From NCBI RefSeq assembly GCF_014205055.1, contig NZ_JACHMS010000001.1:3906001-3970000 (forward strand): a stretch of DNA of 64,000 nucleotides, in the 5' to 3' direction. The notes beneath the pieces are model-generated. The model ran no database searches. It was not told the origin of the DNA and was given only the letters and a program-made list of their open reading frames with translations. Each line of letters begins with the position of its first letter. Positions within the stretch are counted from its first letter, which is position 1. Source of the stretch: Streptomyces luteogriseus (GTDB lineage: Bacteria > Actinomycetota > Actinomycetes > Streptomycetales > Streptomycetaceae). Positions 8,736-16,694 of this stretch are shown piece by piece. The translations under genes and the position numbers were made by a program.

Positions 8736-8762
8736 CCGTTTATGCCGTTTGATCCGTTTATC
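8736..8762 (+). repeat. Three 9-bp direct repeats before the ClC channel start
   Basis: CCGTTTATG, CCGTTTGAT and CCGTTTATC follow each other without gaps and end 2 bp before the GTG start of the channel gene. They sit between the tipA -35 box and that start, so they could be a regulator site or part of a leaderless promoter. No function is shown. Confidence 0.6.
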
Positions 8763-8764
8763 GT

Positions 8765-10057
8765 GTGCCCGTGGTCCAGGACTCCGAAGACCAGGCGCCC
8801 TCCGTCACCCCGTCGACTCCCGCCCGCACCCTGCTGCCGTCGATCGTGCCCGCCGCCACTGTCGGCGTGGTCTCCGCCCTGATCCTGGTGGGGGTGGAGG
8901 TCGCCGCCGACCAGCTCCAGGACGTGCTGTGGGAGACCGTGCCCGACGCGCTCGGGATCGGCCGGTACTCCGTGGCGTGGATGTTCGTCGTGCTCGTCGC
9001 GACCGGCATCGCGGTCGGTCTGGTGGTGTGGAAGGTGCCGGGGCACGCGGGGCCCGATCCCGCCACCATCGGTCTGGACGCCCCCGTCCTGCCGCCCGTG
9101 GTGCTGCCGGGGCTGTTGCTGGTGACCGCGCTGATGCTGGCCGGCGGGCCCAGCCTCGGCCCCGAGAACCCGATCATCACCGTGAACGTGGGCCTCGCGG
9201 TCTGGCTGGGCAGCCGGCTCGTCCCCCGGGCACCCGGACGGATCTGGCCGGCGCTGGCGGAGGCGGCCACCATCGGCGCGCTGTTCGGCACCCCGGTCGC
9301 GGCCGCCCTGGCGATTTCCGAGCTGCTGGCCACGAAGGAGACCCGCGGCATGCTGTGGGACAACCTCTTCGCGCCGCTGACCGCCGCGGCCGCCGGCTCC
9401 CTGACCGTCACCCTCCTCGACCACCCGAGCTTCGACCTGGGCCTGCCGTCCTTCGGCCGGCCGGGGTGGTCCGACCTGCTGGCGTCCGTCGTGGTCACCG
9501 CGGTGGGCGCGCTGCTCGCCATGTGCGCCGTGCGGGCGCTGCCGTACGTGCACAGTGCCTTCCAGCGGCTGCGGCACCCGATGCTGATGCTCCCGGCGGG
9601 CGGGGTCGTGCTCGGCTGCCTCGCGGCTGTGGGCGGCCATCTGACGCTGTTCAAGGGGCTCGACGAGATCGCCACGCTGGCCCACGACCCGGACGGCTGG
9701 TCGGCCGGGGAGTTCGCCGTCATGACGGTGGTGAAGCTGGCCGCGCTGGTCGTCGCCGCGGCCTGCGGTTTCCGTGGCGGGCGCATCTTCCCCGCCGTGT
9801 TCGTCGGCACCGCCCTCGGCCTGTGCGCGCACGCCCTGGTGTCCGGAGTGCATCCCTCGGTGGGCGTGTCCGCCGGTGTGCTCGGGGTGCTGCTGGCGAT
9901 CACGCGGCAGGGCTGGATCAGCCTGTTCGTCGCCGCGGTGCTGGTCGCCGAACCGACGGTCATCGCCCTGCTCTGCGTCGCTTCGCTGCCGGCCTGGCTG
10001 CTGGTCACGGGCCGGCCCGAGATGCAACTGCGCAAGGACGGCACGCCGGTCCGATGA
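8765..10057 (+). CDS. ClC-family chloride channel/antiporter-like protein (YfeO-type)
   Basis: The 430-residue protein has about ten hydrophobic helices and ClC-like motifs: GGPSLGPENP near residue 125 and GRIFPAVFVG near residue 340. It resembles the 'ion channel protein' clade typified by E. coli YfeO. ClC proteins exchange Cl- for H+ or conduct Cl-; in enteric bacteria they act as the electrical shunt that lets amino-acid decarboxylation consume protons. The gene next door encodes glutamate decarboxylase, 37 bp downstream on the same strand, so the two are probably co-transcribed. The first GTG (8765) has no good ribosome site and is preceded by direct repeats, so translation may start on a leaderless message or at the GTG at 8771. 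Confidence 0.8.
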   Translation: MPVVQDSEDQAPSVTPSTPARTLLPSIVPAATVGVVSALILVGVEVAADQLQDVLWETVPDALGIGRYSVAWMFVVLVATGIAVGLVVWKVPGHAGPDPATIGLDAPVLPPVVLPGLLLVTALMLAGGPSLGPENPIITVNVGLAVWLGSRLVPRAPGRIWPALAEAATIGALFGTPVAAALAISELLATKETRGMLWDNLFAPLTAAAAGSLTVTLLDHPSFDLGLPSFGRPGWSDLLASVVVTAVGALLAMCAVRALPYVHSAFQRLRHPMLMLPAGGVVLGCLAAVGGHLTLFKGLDEIATLAHDPDGWSAGEFAVMTVVKLAALVVAAACGFRGGRIFPAVFVGTALGLCAHALVSGVHPSVGVSAGVLGVLLAITRQGWISLFVAAVLVAEPTVIALLCVASLPAWLLVTGRPEMQLRKDGTPVR

Positions 10058-10094
10058 ACCCACCCCTCTCCCGAACCCACGCCTGGAGGCCCCC

Positions 10095-11501
10095 ATGCCG
10101 TTCAGCGAAGGCACCCCCCGGACCGGCGAACGCCGCCTGTCCGTCAACCCCTTCTACGGCCCCGCCAACCCGCTCGGGGACATGGCCGAGGGCCCGCCCA
10201 CGCACCGGCTGCCGGACCAGCCCATGGCACCGGCGACCGCCCATCAGCTGGTGCGCGACGAGCTGATGCTCGACGGCAACGCCCGGCTGAACCTCGCCAC
10301 CTTCGTCACCACGTGGATGGAGCCCGAGGCCGGGATCCTGATGGCGGAGTGCCGGGACAAGAACATGATCGACAAGGACGAGTACCCGCGCACCGCCGAG
10401 CTGGAGCGGCGCTGCGTGGCGATGCTCGCCGACCTGTGGAACGCGCCCGACCCGGCGACGGCCGTGGGGTGTTCGACGACAGGGTCGAGCGAGGCGTGCA
10501 TGCTCGCCGGGATGGCGCTGAAGCGGCGCTGGGCGAAACGCAACGCCGACCGCTACCCCGGGGCCCGGCCCAACCTGGTGATGGGCGTCAACGTGCAGGT
10601 CTGCTGGGAGAAGTTCTGCAACTTCTGGGAGGTGGAGGCCCGGCTGGTGCCCATGGAGGGCGAACGGTTCCACCTGGATCCGCAGGCCGCGGCCGAGCTG
10701 TGCGACGAGAACACCATCGGGGTCGTCGGGATCCTGGGCTCCACCTTCGACGGGTCCTACGAGCCGATCGCGGACCTGTGCGCGGCGCTGGACGCGTTGC
10801 AGGAGCGCACCGGGCTGGACGTCCCGGTGCACGTGGACGGGGCGTCCGGGGCCATGGTCGCGCCCTTCCTCGACGAGGACCTGGTGTGGGACTTCCGGCT
10901 GCCGAGGGTGGCGTCGATCAACACATCAGGGCACAAGTACGGGCTGGTCTACCCGGGCGTCGGCTGGGCGCTGTGGCGGGACGCGGAGGCGCTGCCGGAG
11001 GAGCTGGTGTTCCGGGTGAACTACCTGGGCGGCGACATGCCGACGTTCGCGCTCAACTTCTCCCGGCCGGGGGCGCAGGTCGTGGCGCAGTACTACACGT
11101 TCCTGCGGCTGGGCCGGCAGGGCTACCGGGTCGTGCAGCAGGCCGCGCGGGACGTGGCGACGGAGCTGGCCGGGCGGGTCGAGGCGCTCGGCGACTTCCG
11201 GCTGCTGACCCGGGGCGACGAACTGCCGGTGTTCGCCTTCACGACCGCGCCGGACGTGACGGCGTACGACGTCTTCGACCTCTCCCGGCGCCTGCGCGAG
11301 AGCGGCTGGCTGGTGCCCGCGTACACCTTCCCGGCCAACCGGGAGGACCTGTCCGTGCTGCGCGTGGTGTGCCGCAACGGTTTCTCCGCCGACCTCGCGG
11401 AACTCCTCGCCCAGGACCTGGAACGGCTGCTGCCGGACCTGCGCCGACAGCCGCGCCCGCTGACGGAGGACAGGGGCGCGGCGACGAGCTTCCACCACTA
11501 G
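10095..11501 (+). CDS. gadB: Glutamate decarboxylase (PLP-dependent)
   Basis: The enzyme converts glutamate to GABA and CO2, consuming one cytoplasmic proton. The 468 residues carry the PLP lysine in the INTSGHKYG motif (Lys281) and HVDGASGAMVAPF, both typical of the GadA/B clade. An upstream extension in the same frame (from 9774) lies inside the channel gene and is rejected. The ATG at 10095 has TGGAGG 5 nt upstream. The C-terminus ends FHH, and terminal histidines are also seen in pH-responsive GadB proteins. No GadC-type antiporter lies beside it, so the role could be acid resistance or GABA-shunt metabolism. Confidence 0.93.
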   Translation: MPFSEGTPRTGERRLSVNPFYGPANPLGDMAEGPPTHRLPDQPMAPATAHQLVRDELMLDGNARLNLATFVTTWMEPEAGILMAECRDKNMIDKDEYPRTAELERRCVAMLADLWNAPDPATAVGCSTTGSSEACMLAGMALKRRWAKRNADRYPGARPNLVMGVNVQVCWEKFCNFWEVEARLVPMEGERFHLDPQAAAELCDENTIGVVGILGSTFDGSYEPIADLCAALDALQERTGLDVPVHVDGASGAMVAPFLDEDLVWDFRLPRVASINTSGHKYGLVYPGVGWALWRDAEALPEELVFRVNYLGGDMPTFALNFSRPGAQVVAQYYTFLRLGRQGYRVVQQAARDVATELAGRVEALGDFRLLTRGDELPVFAFTTAPDVTAYDVFDLSRRLRESGWLVPAYTFPANREDLSVLRVVCRNGFSADLAELLAQDLERLLPDLRRQPRPLTEDRGAATSFHH

Positions 11502-11925
11502 CGGTAGAGCCGCGGGTACGTGGCTGCCGGGTCCGGCGGCACTGCTGCGGGTGCCCCCCTGCCAGAGCCGGCGGCGCTGCCGCGGGTACCTCACCTGCCG
11601 GGGCCGACGGGCCGACCGCCCGAACCCCGCCGGCCCGGCCCGGCCGCTCAACACCCCTTACCCGCTGGCCTGGGCCACGGCCGCAGCCACGCGACCTCGT
11701 GCCCGAGCCAGCGGTCAGCCGCGGGCCCCACCAGCCGGAGCCGACGGCCCGGCCGCGGGTACCTCGCCTACCGGGATTGACGGGTCAGCCGCTCGGACCT
11801 CTACGGTCCGGGCCGGCGGCTCAACCACCCGCACACCGCCCCGCCCGAACCAACGGCCCAGCCGCCCGTCCCCCCGCCAGAGCCAGCGGCCAGCAGCTCA
11901 ACCGCCCCTCCCCCACCCGTCCGGG
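11502..11925. other. Gene-free convergent gap with decayed repeats
   Basis: No credible gene is seen between gadB and the ABC permease. The DNA is extremely GC-rich, and a unit beginning CCGCGGGTAC and ending near GACGGG recurs at about 11510, 11580 and 11753. The open frames across it are proline/arginine-rich shadows. Confidence 0.55.
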
Positions 11926-12687
11926 CTAGCGGCTCAGGCGCCCGAACCGCCGTACCGCCAGGGGGAAGAACACCGCCAGGAGGGCCAGCGGCCACACCAC
12001 TGCCGACCAGATGTGCCCGGACTCCGTGCCTGGTACGCCGAGCAGGTGCCGTACAGCCGTGGCCGTGTGGGACATCGGGTTCCACTCGACGACCGTGCCC
12101 AGCCAGCCGGGCATCGAGCCGGGGGCGGCGAGGGCGTTGGACAGGAAGCCGACCGGCCAGACCAGGATCTGCACGGCCTGGACCATCTCCGGCTTCCCCG
12201 CCACCAGGGCCAGATGGATGCCGATCCACAGCATGGCGAACCGGAACAGGAGCAGCAGTCCCACCGCCCCGAGGAGGGCCGCCGGGCCGCCGCCGGGACG
12301 CCAGCCGAGCGCGGCGCCGACTCCGATGAGGACGACCAGGGCGAGCGCCGACTGGAGCATGTCGGCGGCCGAACGGCCCACCAACACCGCCCCGTTGGCC
12401 ATGGGCATCGAGCGGAAGCGGTCGATCACACCCTTGTTGAGGTCCTGCGTGACGGCGAGCATCGTGCCCTCCAGGCCGAAGGCCATGGTGAGCGCGAGCA
12501 TGCCGGGGATCAGGTAGTCGCGGTACTCGCCGCTCACCCCCCGGCCGCCGCCGACCAGGTACCCGAACATCAGCAGCAGCATCACCGGGAAGACCAGGTT
12601 GACGACGAGCTGGACGGGCTGCCGCCCCCAGCGGGCGAGTTCCCGGCGGGTCATGGTCCAGGAGTCGGTCAGGGCGTAGGCGCTCAC
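11926..12687 (-). CDS. ABC-2 type transporter permease (DrrB family)
   Basis: This 253-residue permease has six hydrophobic segments and the ABC-2 layout (RRELARWGRQPVQLVVNLVFPVMLLLMFGY at the N-terminus). It resembles DrrB of the daunorubicin-type exporters. The GTG at 12687 overlaps the stop of the ATPase gene by 4 nt (GTGA), so the two are translationally coupled and form one exporter. A longer frame to 13110 is a shadow of the ATPase. The exported compound is unknown. Control is probably by the PadR gene upstream. Confidence 0.9.
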   Translation of the reverse strand: MSAYALTDSWTMTRRELARWGRQPVQLVVNLVFPVMLLLMFGYLVGGGRGVSGEYRDYLIPGMLALTMAFGLEGTMLAVTQDLNKGVIDRFRSMPMANGAVLVGRSAADMLQSALALVVLIGVGAALGWRPGGGPAALLGAVGLLLLFRFAMLWIGIHLALVAGKPEMVQAVQILVWPVGFLSNALAAPGSMPGWLGTVVEWNPMSHTATAVRHLLGVPGTESGHIWSAVVWPLALLAVFFPLAVRRFGRLSR

Positions 12688-13634
12688 GCGGCCTCCTTCA
12701 CTCGGCGGTCGTCTGAGGTGAGGTGCAGGAACACCTCGTCCAGCGTCGGGCGGCGCAGCGCGACGTCCTCCGCCTCGATCCCGGCCTCCTGAAGGGCCCG
12801 TACGACCCCGGAGAGCGCCTCCATGCGGTCGGTCACCGGCGCGCTCAGCAGCCGCCGGTCGGCGTCGACGCTGACCCCGGTGAGGGGCAACAGGGCGACG
12901 GCGGCCCCCAGTTGGCCGGCGTGCCGCAGGGTCACGTCGATACGGTCGCCGCCGGTCTCGGCCTTCAGTTCGTCCGCCGTGCCCTCGGCGATGACCCGGC
13001 CGGCGTCGACGACCGAGATGCGGTCGGCGAGCTGGTCGGCCTCCTCCAGATACTGCGTGGTCAGCAGGACCGTCGTACCGCCGCCGACCAGGGAGCGGAC
13101 GGACGCCCACACCTCGGCGCGGCCGCGCGGGTCGAGGCCGGTGGTCGGCTCGTCCAGGAACAGCACCTCCGGCTCCGTGATCAGGGAGGCGGCCAGGTCA
13201 AGGCGGCGCCGCATGCCGCCGCTGTACTGCCGGACCGCCTTGCGGCCGGTGTCGGTCAGGTCGAAGCGCTCCAGGAGTTCCCCCGCACGCGCGCGTGCCC
13301 GCCGCACCCCCAGGTGGTGCAGCCGGCCGAACAGCTCCAGGTTCTGCCGGCCGCCGAGCTCCTCGTCGAGCGCGGCGTGCTGGCCGAGCAGGCCGATGCG
13401 CAGCCGCACGGCATACGCCTCGCGCACCACGTCGTGCCCTGCCACCTCGGCCCGGCCCGCGTCGGGCCGCAGCAGCGTGGACAGGACCCTCACCAGGGTG
13501 GTCTTGCCGGCGCCGTTCGGGCCGAGCACTGCGTGCACCGTGCCGCGCGCGACCGTGAGGTCGAGCCCGTTCAGCGCCTTCTTGTCGCCGTACGTCTTCT
13601 CCGCGCCTTCGACGGTGATCGCCGGATCGGCCAC
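12684..13634 (-). CDS. ABC transporter ATP-binding protein (DrrA family)
   Basis: The 316-residue ATPase has Walker A GPNGAGKTT, the Q-loop (LLGQHAALDE), the signature YSGGMRRRLD and Walker B VLFLDEPTTGLD. A C-terminal DrrA-type extension ends in DEVFLHLTSD. It powers the DrrB-like permease encoded next. The GTG at 13634 is chosen because GAGGGAG lies upstream; the frame opens 7 codons earlier at a TTG that falls inside the palindromic operator. Two palindromes just upstream point to repression by the neighbouring PadR protein. Confidence 0.93.
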   Translation of the reverse strand: MADPAITVEGAEKTYGDKKALNGLDLTVARGTVHAVLGPNGAGKTTLVRVLSTLLRPDAGRAEVAGHDVVREAYAVRLRIGLLGQHAALDEELGGRQNLELFGRLHHLGVRRARARAGELLERFDLTDTGRKAVRQYSGGMRRRLDLAASLITEPEVLFLDEPTTGLDPRGRAEVWASVRSLVGGGTTVLLTTQYLEEADQLADRISVVDAGRVIAEGTADELKAETGGDRIDVTLRHAGQLGAAVALLPLTGVSVDADRRLLSAPVTDRMEALSGVVRALQEAGIEAEDVALRRPTLDEVFLHLTSDDRRVKEAA

Positions 13635-13648
13635 TGAGTCTCCCTCGC

Positions 13649-13664
13649 TAGTCAAACTTGACTA
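13649..13664. promoter_or_regulatory. Palindromic operator 1 (probable PadR site)
   Basis: TAGTCAA-AC-TTGACTA is a perfect 7-bp inverted repeat with a 2-bp centre, 15 bp upstream of the DrrA start. The half-sites TTGACTA/TAGTCAA suit a dimeric winged-helix repressor such as PadR. Confidence 0.72.
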
Positions 13665-13694
13665 CAAGCCCAAACGTAAACCCGGCCGAGCCAT

Positions 13695-13710
13695 TCGTCA
13701 AACTTGATTA
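13695..13710. promoter_or_regulatory. Palindromic operator 2 (probable PadR site)
   Basis: TCGTCAA-AC-TTGATTA is an imperfect copy of operator 1, centred 46 bp away. Its last three bases are the stop codon of the PadR gene, so the operator is embedded in the end of its presumed regulator gene. Confidence 0.68.
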
Positions 13711-14349
13711 GTGGGCGTCCCCGGGATGCCGCTCCCCCGTCGCGTACGGGTTCTCCTCGCCGTCGGCCAGGACGCCGACGAACGGGTCGCCCTCGTCGGC
13801 GAAGGTGTAGGCGCCGCCCTCGATGCGTTCGATGAGACCACGGGTCCACTCGGCCTCGGAGTCGGCCGTGTGGACCCACATGTTCATGATCTCGCCGATG
13901 TGCCCGAGCTGCGCGGGCCCCTCCTCGGGCACGTAGTGCTCCAGGACGGCGGCCCGCCACTGCTCGATCCGCAGGGTCCGCTCCTTCAGCAGCGCGACCG
14001 CCTCGGCACGCGGCAGGTCGACGACGAAGCCGACGGCGGCCGTCTTCATGTCCCCGCGCTGGTCGTAGGTGACCAGCGCCTCCCGCAGCAGCCGGAAGTA
14101 CTCCTCGGTCCCCCGCCCGGTGATCTCGTACTCCGTGCGCGGCGGGCCCCCGGCCGTCGACGGGGCGATCTCGTGCGCGTGCAGCAGCCCCTGCTTCGCC
14201 ATCTGCTTCAGCGCGTGGTAGATCGAGCCGGGCTTGGCGGTGGACCACTCGTGCGCGCCCCAGTACTCCAGGTCGTTGCGCACCTGGTAGCCGTGGGCGC
14301 GGCCGTGCATACGGACCGCGCCGAGCACGAGGAGACGGATGGTTGACAT
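13708..14349 (-). CDS. PadR family transcriptional regulator
   Basis: The 213-residue regulator opens with the PadR winged helix (LLVLGAVRMHGRAHGYQVRNDL, then GSIYHALKQMAKQGLL and the wing PPRTEYEITGRGTEEY). A C-terminal VirR4-type helical dimerisation region follows. PadR proteins commonly repress multidrug exporters and lose DNA binding on ligand contact. The next genes on the same strand are a DrrA/DrrB exporter, and two palindromes lie between. A DinB-family gene ends 10 bp upstream, so all four may be one transcript with an internal regulated promoter. Confidence 0.93.
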   Translation of the reverse strand: MSTIRLLVLGAVRMHGRAHGYQVRNDLEYWGAHEWSTAKPGSIYHALKQMAKQGLLHAHEIAPSTAGGPPRTEYEITGRGTEEYFRLLREALVTYDQRGDMKTAAVGFVVDLPRAEAVALLKERTLRIEQWRAAVLEHYVPEEGPAQLGHIGEIMNMWVHTADSEAEWTRGLIERIEGGAYTFADEGDPFVGVLADGEENPYATGERHPGDAH

Positions 14350-14359
14350 GCGGTCCAGG

Positions 14360-14911
14360 TTATGGCCCGGCCGTCACCTGCTGTTCCTCGGCCACCAGCT
14401 CGAAGGCCGTCCTGCCGTCCAGGGACTCGCGGACGATGTCGGCGTGACCGGCGTGCCGGGCCGTCTCGCGGATGAGATGGAGGCAGAGCCACCGGTGCGA
14501 GACCCGGCCCTCCGGCGGGAACCAGGGCTGGGCCGGCAGCGCGAAGGTGTCGTCGAGGCTCGGCACCGAGCGGATGTATGCCTCCGTCTCGGCGGCGACC
14601 TTCTCCCAGTACGCCAGCTGCGACTCGACCGTCTCGCCCTCGACCAGCCGGAAGCACTCGTGCCAGTTGCTCTGGTCCCGCACGACGGCCGGCGGCTCGC
14701 CCTTGGCCAGGGAGACCCAGAACTGCTCGACCTCGGCGACGTGCTTGACCAGCCCCGCGAGGGACAGCTCACTGGCGCTCGGGCGGGAGCTCGCCTGCTC
14801 CTCCGTCAGCCCGAGCACCGCCCGCCGGACCCCGCCGCGCTGCTCGGCGATGAAGGACAGGAGCGCCCCGCGCTCGTCGCCGTGTGCCTCCGCCGGAACG
14901 TGGGTGACCAT
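14360..14911 (-). CDS. DinB family protein (DUF664)
   Basis: The 183-residue protein has the DinB/DUF664 four-helix fold, with metal-binding histidines in GLVKHVAEVE and in the C-terminal motif HLIRETARHAGHADIVRESLDG. Members include thiol-dependent transferases that use mycothiol or bacillithiol; the precise reaction here is unknown. The gene lies 10 bp upstream of the PadR gene and may help modify the compound that the exporter removes. Confidence 0.85.
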   Translation of the reverse strand: MVTHVPAEAHGDERGALLSFIAEQRGGVRRAVLGLTEEQASSRPSASELSLAGLVKHVAEVEQFWVSLAKGEPPAVVRDQSNWHECFRLVEGETVESQLAYWEKVAAETEAYIRSVPSLDDTFALPAQPWFPPEGRVSHRWLCLHLIRETARHAGHADIVRESLDGRTAFELVAEEQQVTAGP

Positions 14912-14967
14912 GAACGCCGCCTTTCGCCTGGTCAGCGGGCCTCTCCCCCTGACACCGACAAAGCTAC

Positions 14968-15002
14968 GGGCCCTTGCGGTCAGGTTCTGTCCGCAAGGGC
15001 CC
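14968..15002 (-). terminator. Terminator hairpin after aldehyde dehydrogenase
   Basis: GGGCCCTTGCGG (14968-14979) pairs perfectly with CCGCAAGGGCCC (14991-15002) around an 11-nt loop. It lies just beyond the stop of the leftward aldehyde dehydrogenase gene. Confidence 0.78.
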
Positions 15003-15034
15003 GGGCGCCGGTAGGTTCTGGAAGCCGAGAGGTT

Positions 15035-16498
15035 CTAGAACGGGAACCCGCTGCGGCCGTGCTGCACCGAGATCCACTTGGTCGTGGTGAACGAGTCCAG
15101 CATCGTGTCGCCGTTGAGCCGGCCGATGCCCGAGTGCTTCTCACCGCCGAAGGGGACGATCGGCTCGTCGTGGACGGTGCCGTCGTTCACGTGGAACATG
15201 CCCGTGTCGATCTGCTTGGCGAACGCCACACCCCGCTCGATGTTCCCGGTGTGGACGGCACCGCTCAGGCCGTACGGGGTGTCGTTGACGAGGCGTACGG
15301 CCTCCTCCTCGCCGTCGAACGGGACCAGGAAAGCGACCGGCCCGAACACCTCCTGCCGGAGAAGCGCCGAGTCGGCGGGGACGTCGGTCAGCACGGACGG
15401 CTCGACGAGGTTGTCGGTCCGCCCGCCGCGCACCAGCGCCGTGGCGCCCTCGGCGAGGGCCTGCTCGACCACGCCGGAGACGGCGTCCGCCTGCGAGGAG
15501 TTGATGACCGGGCCGATGACGGTCTCCGGGTCGCGCGGGTCGCCCGTCTTCAGGGTCCTGACCTTGGCGACGAACTTCTCGGTGAATTCGTCCGCGACCG
15601 CCCGGTCCACGAGGACGCGGTTGGCGGCCATGCAGACCTGGCCCTGGTGGACGTACCGGCTGAAGACCGCCGCGTCGACGGCGTAGTCGAGGTCGGCGTC
15701 GTCGAGGACCACCAGCGCGCTGTTGCCGCCCAGTTCGAGGACGGAGCGCTTGAACAGCCGGGCGCAGACGGTCGCCACGTGCCGGCCGACCGCGTCGGAG
15801 CCGGTGAAGGATATGACCTTGGGGACCGGGTGCTCGATGAAGGCGTCGCCGATCTCCGCGATGTCCGTGATGACGACGTTCAGCAGCCCGCCGGGCAGCC
15901 CCGCGTCCTCGAAGAGCTTCGCGACCAGGGAGCCGCCCACGATCGGGGTGTTCTGGTGCGGCTTGAGCACCACGGCGTTGCCGAGCGCGAGCGCCGGGGC
16001 GACGGACTTGATCGACAGCAGGAACGGGAAGTTGAAGGGGCTGATCACGCCCACGACGCCGACCGGCACGCGGTAGACGCGGTTCTCCTTGCCGTCCACC
16101 GGCGAGGGGATGATCCGGCCCTCGGGGGCCAGTGCCAGGTGGACCGCCTCGCGCAGGAACTCCTTGGCGAGGTGCAGCTCGAAGGCGGCCTTCAGGCGCG
16201 TGCCGCCGAGCTCGGCGATGATGGCGTCGGAGATCTCGGCCTCGCGCTCCTCGATCAGACGCAGCGCCTTCTCGAAGACCGCCCGGCGGGCGTAGGGGTT
16301 GGTCGCGGCCCACTGCTTCTGGGCGCGGGCCGCCGCCCGGTACGCCTGATCGACCTCGTCGGCCGTGGCTATGGTGATCGACGCGAGCTTCTCGTCGTCG
16401 TACGGGTTGAAGTCGATGATGTCCCAGGAACCGGTGCCCGGGCGCCACTCACCGTCGATGTACTGCTGTGCAAGGTCGGTGAAGCAGGACGACGACAA
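15035..16498 (-). CDS. Aldehyde dehydrogenase family protein
   Basis: The 487-residue enzyme has the NAD(P)+-dependent aldehyde dehydrogenase core: ISPFNFPF near residue 155, the general base Glu255 in LELGGNSALVV, and the nucleophile Cys289 in GQVCMAANR. Its overall sequence resembles benzaldehyde/vanillin-type dehydrogenases, but the substrate is not determined. The start is a TTG at 16498 with GAGGGA 8 nt upstream. The gene appears monocistronic, with a hairpin behind the stop. Confidence 0.92.
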   Translation of the reverse strand: MSSSCFTDLAQQYIDGEWRPGTGSWDIIDFNPYDDEKLASITIATADEVDQAYRAAARAQKQWAATNPYARRAVFEKALRLIEEREAEISDAIIAELGGTRLKAAFELHLAKEFLREAVHLALAPEGRIIPSPVDGKENRVYRVPVGVVGVISPFNFPFLLSIKSVAPALALGNAVVLKPHQNTPIVGGSLVAKLFEDAGLPGGLLNVVITDIAEIGDAFIEHPVPKVISFTGSDAVGRHVATVCARLFKRSVLELGGNSALVVLDDADLDYAVDAAVFSRYVHQGQVCMAANRVLVDRAVADEFTEKFVAKVRTLKTGDPRDPETVIGPVINSSQADAVSGVVEQALAEGATALVRGGRTDNLVEPSVLTDVPADSALLRQEVFGPVAFLVPFDGEEEAVRLVNDTPYGLSGAVHTGNIERGVAFAKQIDTGMFHVNDGTVHDEPIVPFGGEKHSGIGRLNGDTMLDSFTTTKWISVQHGRSGFPF

Positions 16499-16618
16499 TG
16501 TGATCCCTCGATCCCTAGCAGACCCCTGATCGCGCCTTCACGATCTGATCACACGTCATCGTACTTGTGTTTCAGGCGAGTTGAAGGGGTCCTTGAGGAG
16601 AGTGGCCCGGCTCCATCA

Positions 16619-16694
16619 GGAGAGCGGGACGCCACCTCCAGAAGAGCGGGACGACTCCGTCAGGAGAGCGGGACGACTCCGTCAGGAGAGCTGG
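16619..16694. repeat. 22-24 bp tandem repeat at the 3' end of the XRE regulator gene
   Basis: Three full units and part of a fourth, based on GGAGAGCGGGACGACTCCG plus TCA, run through the gap and into the last codons of the regulator. Adjacent units differ by a few substitutions. Confidence 0.65.

Noticed and set aside
8669..10147. Long N-terminal extension of TipA on the minus strand
   Set aside because: It is antisense to the ClC gene, has no domain, and TipAL itself starts at 8668 behind a ribosome site.
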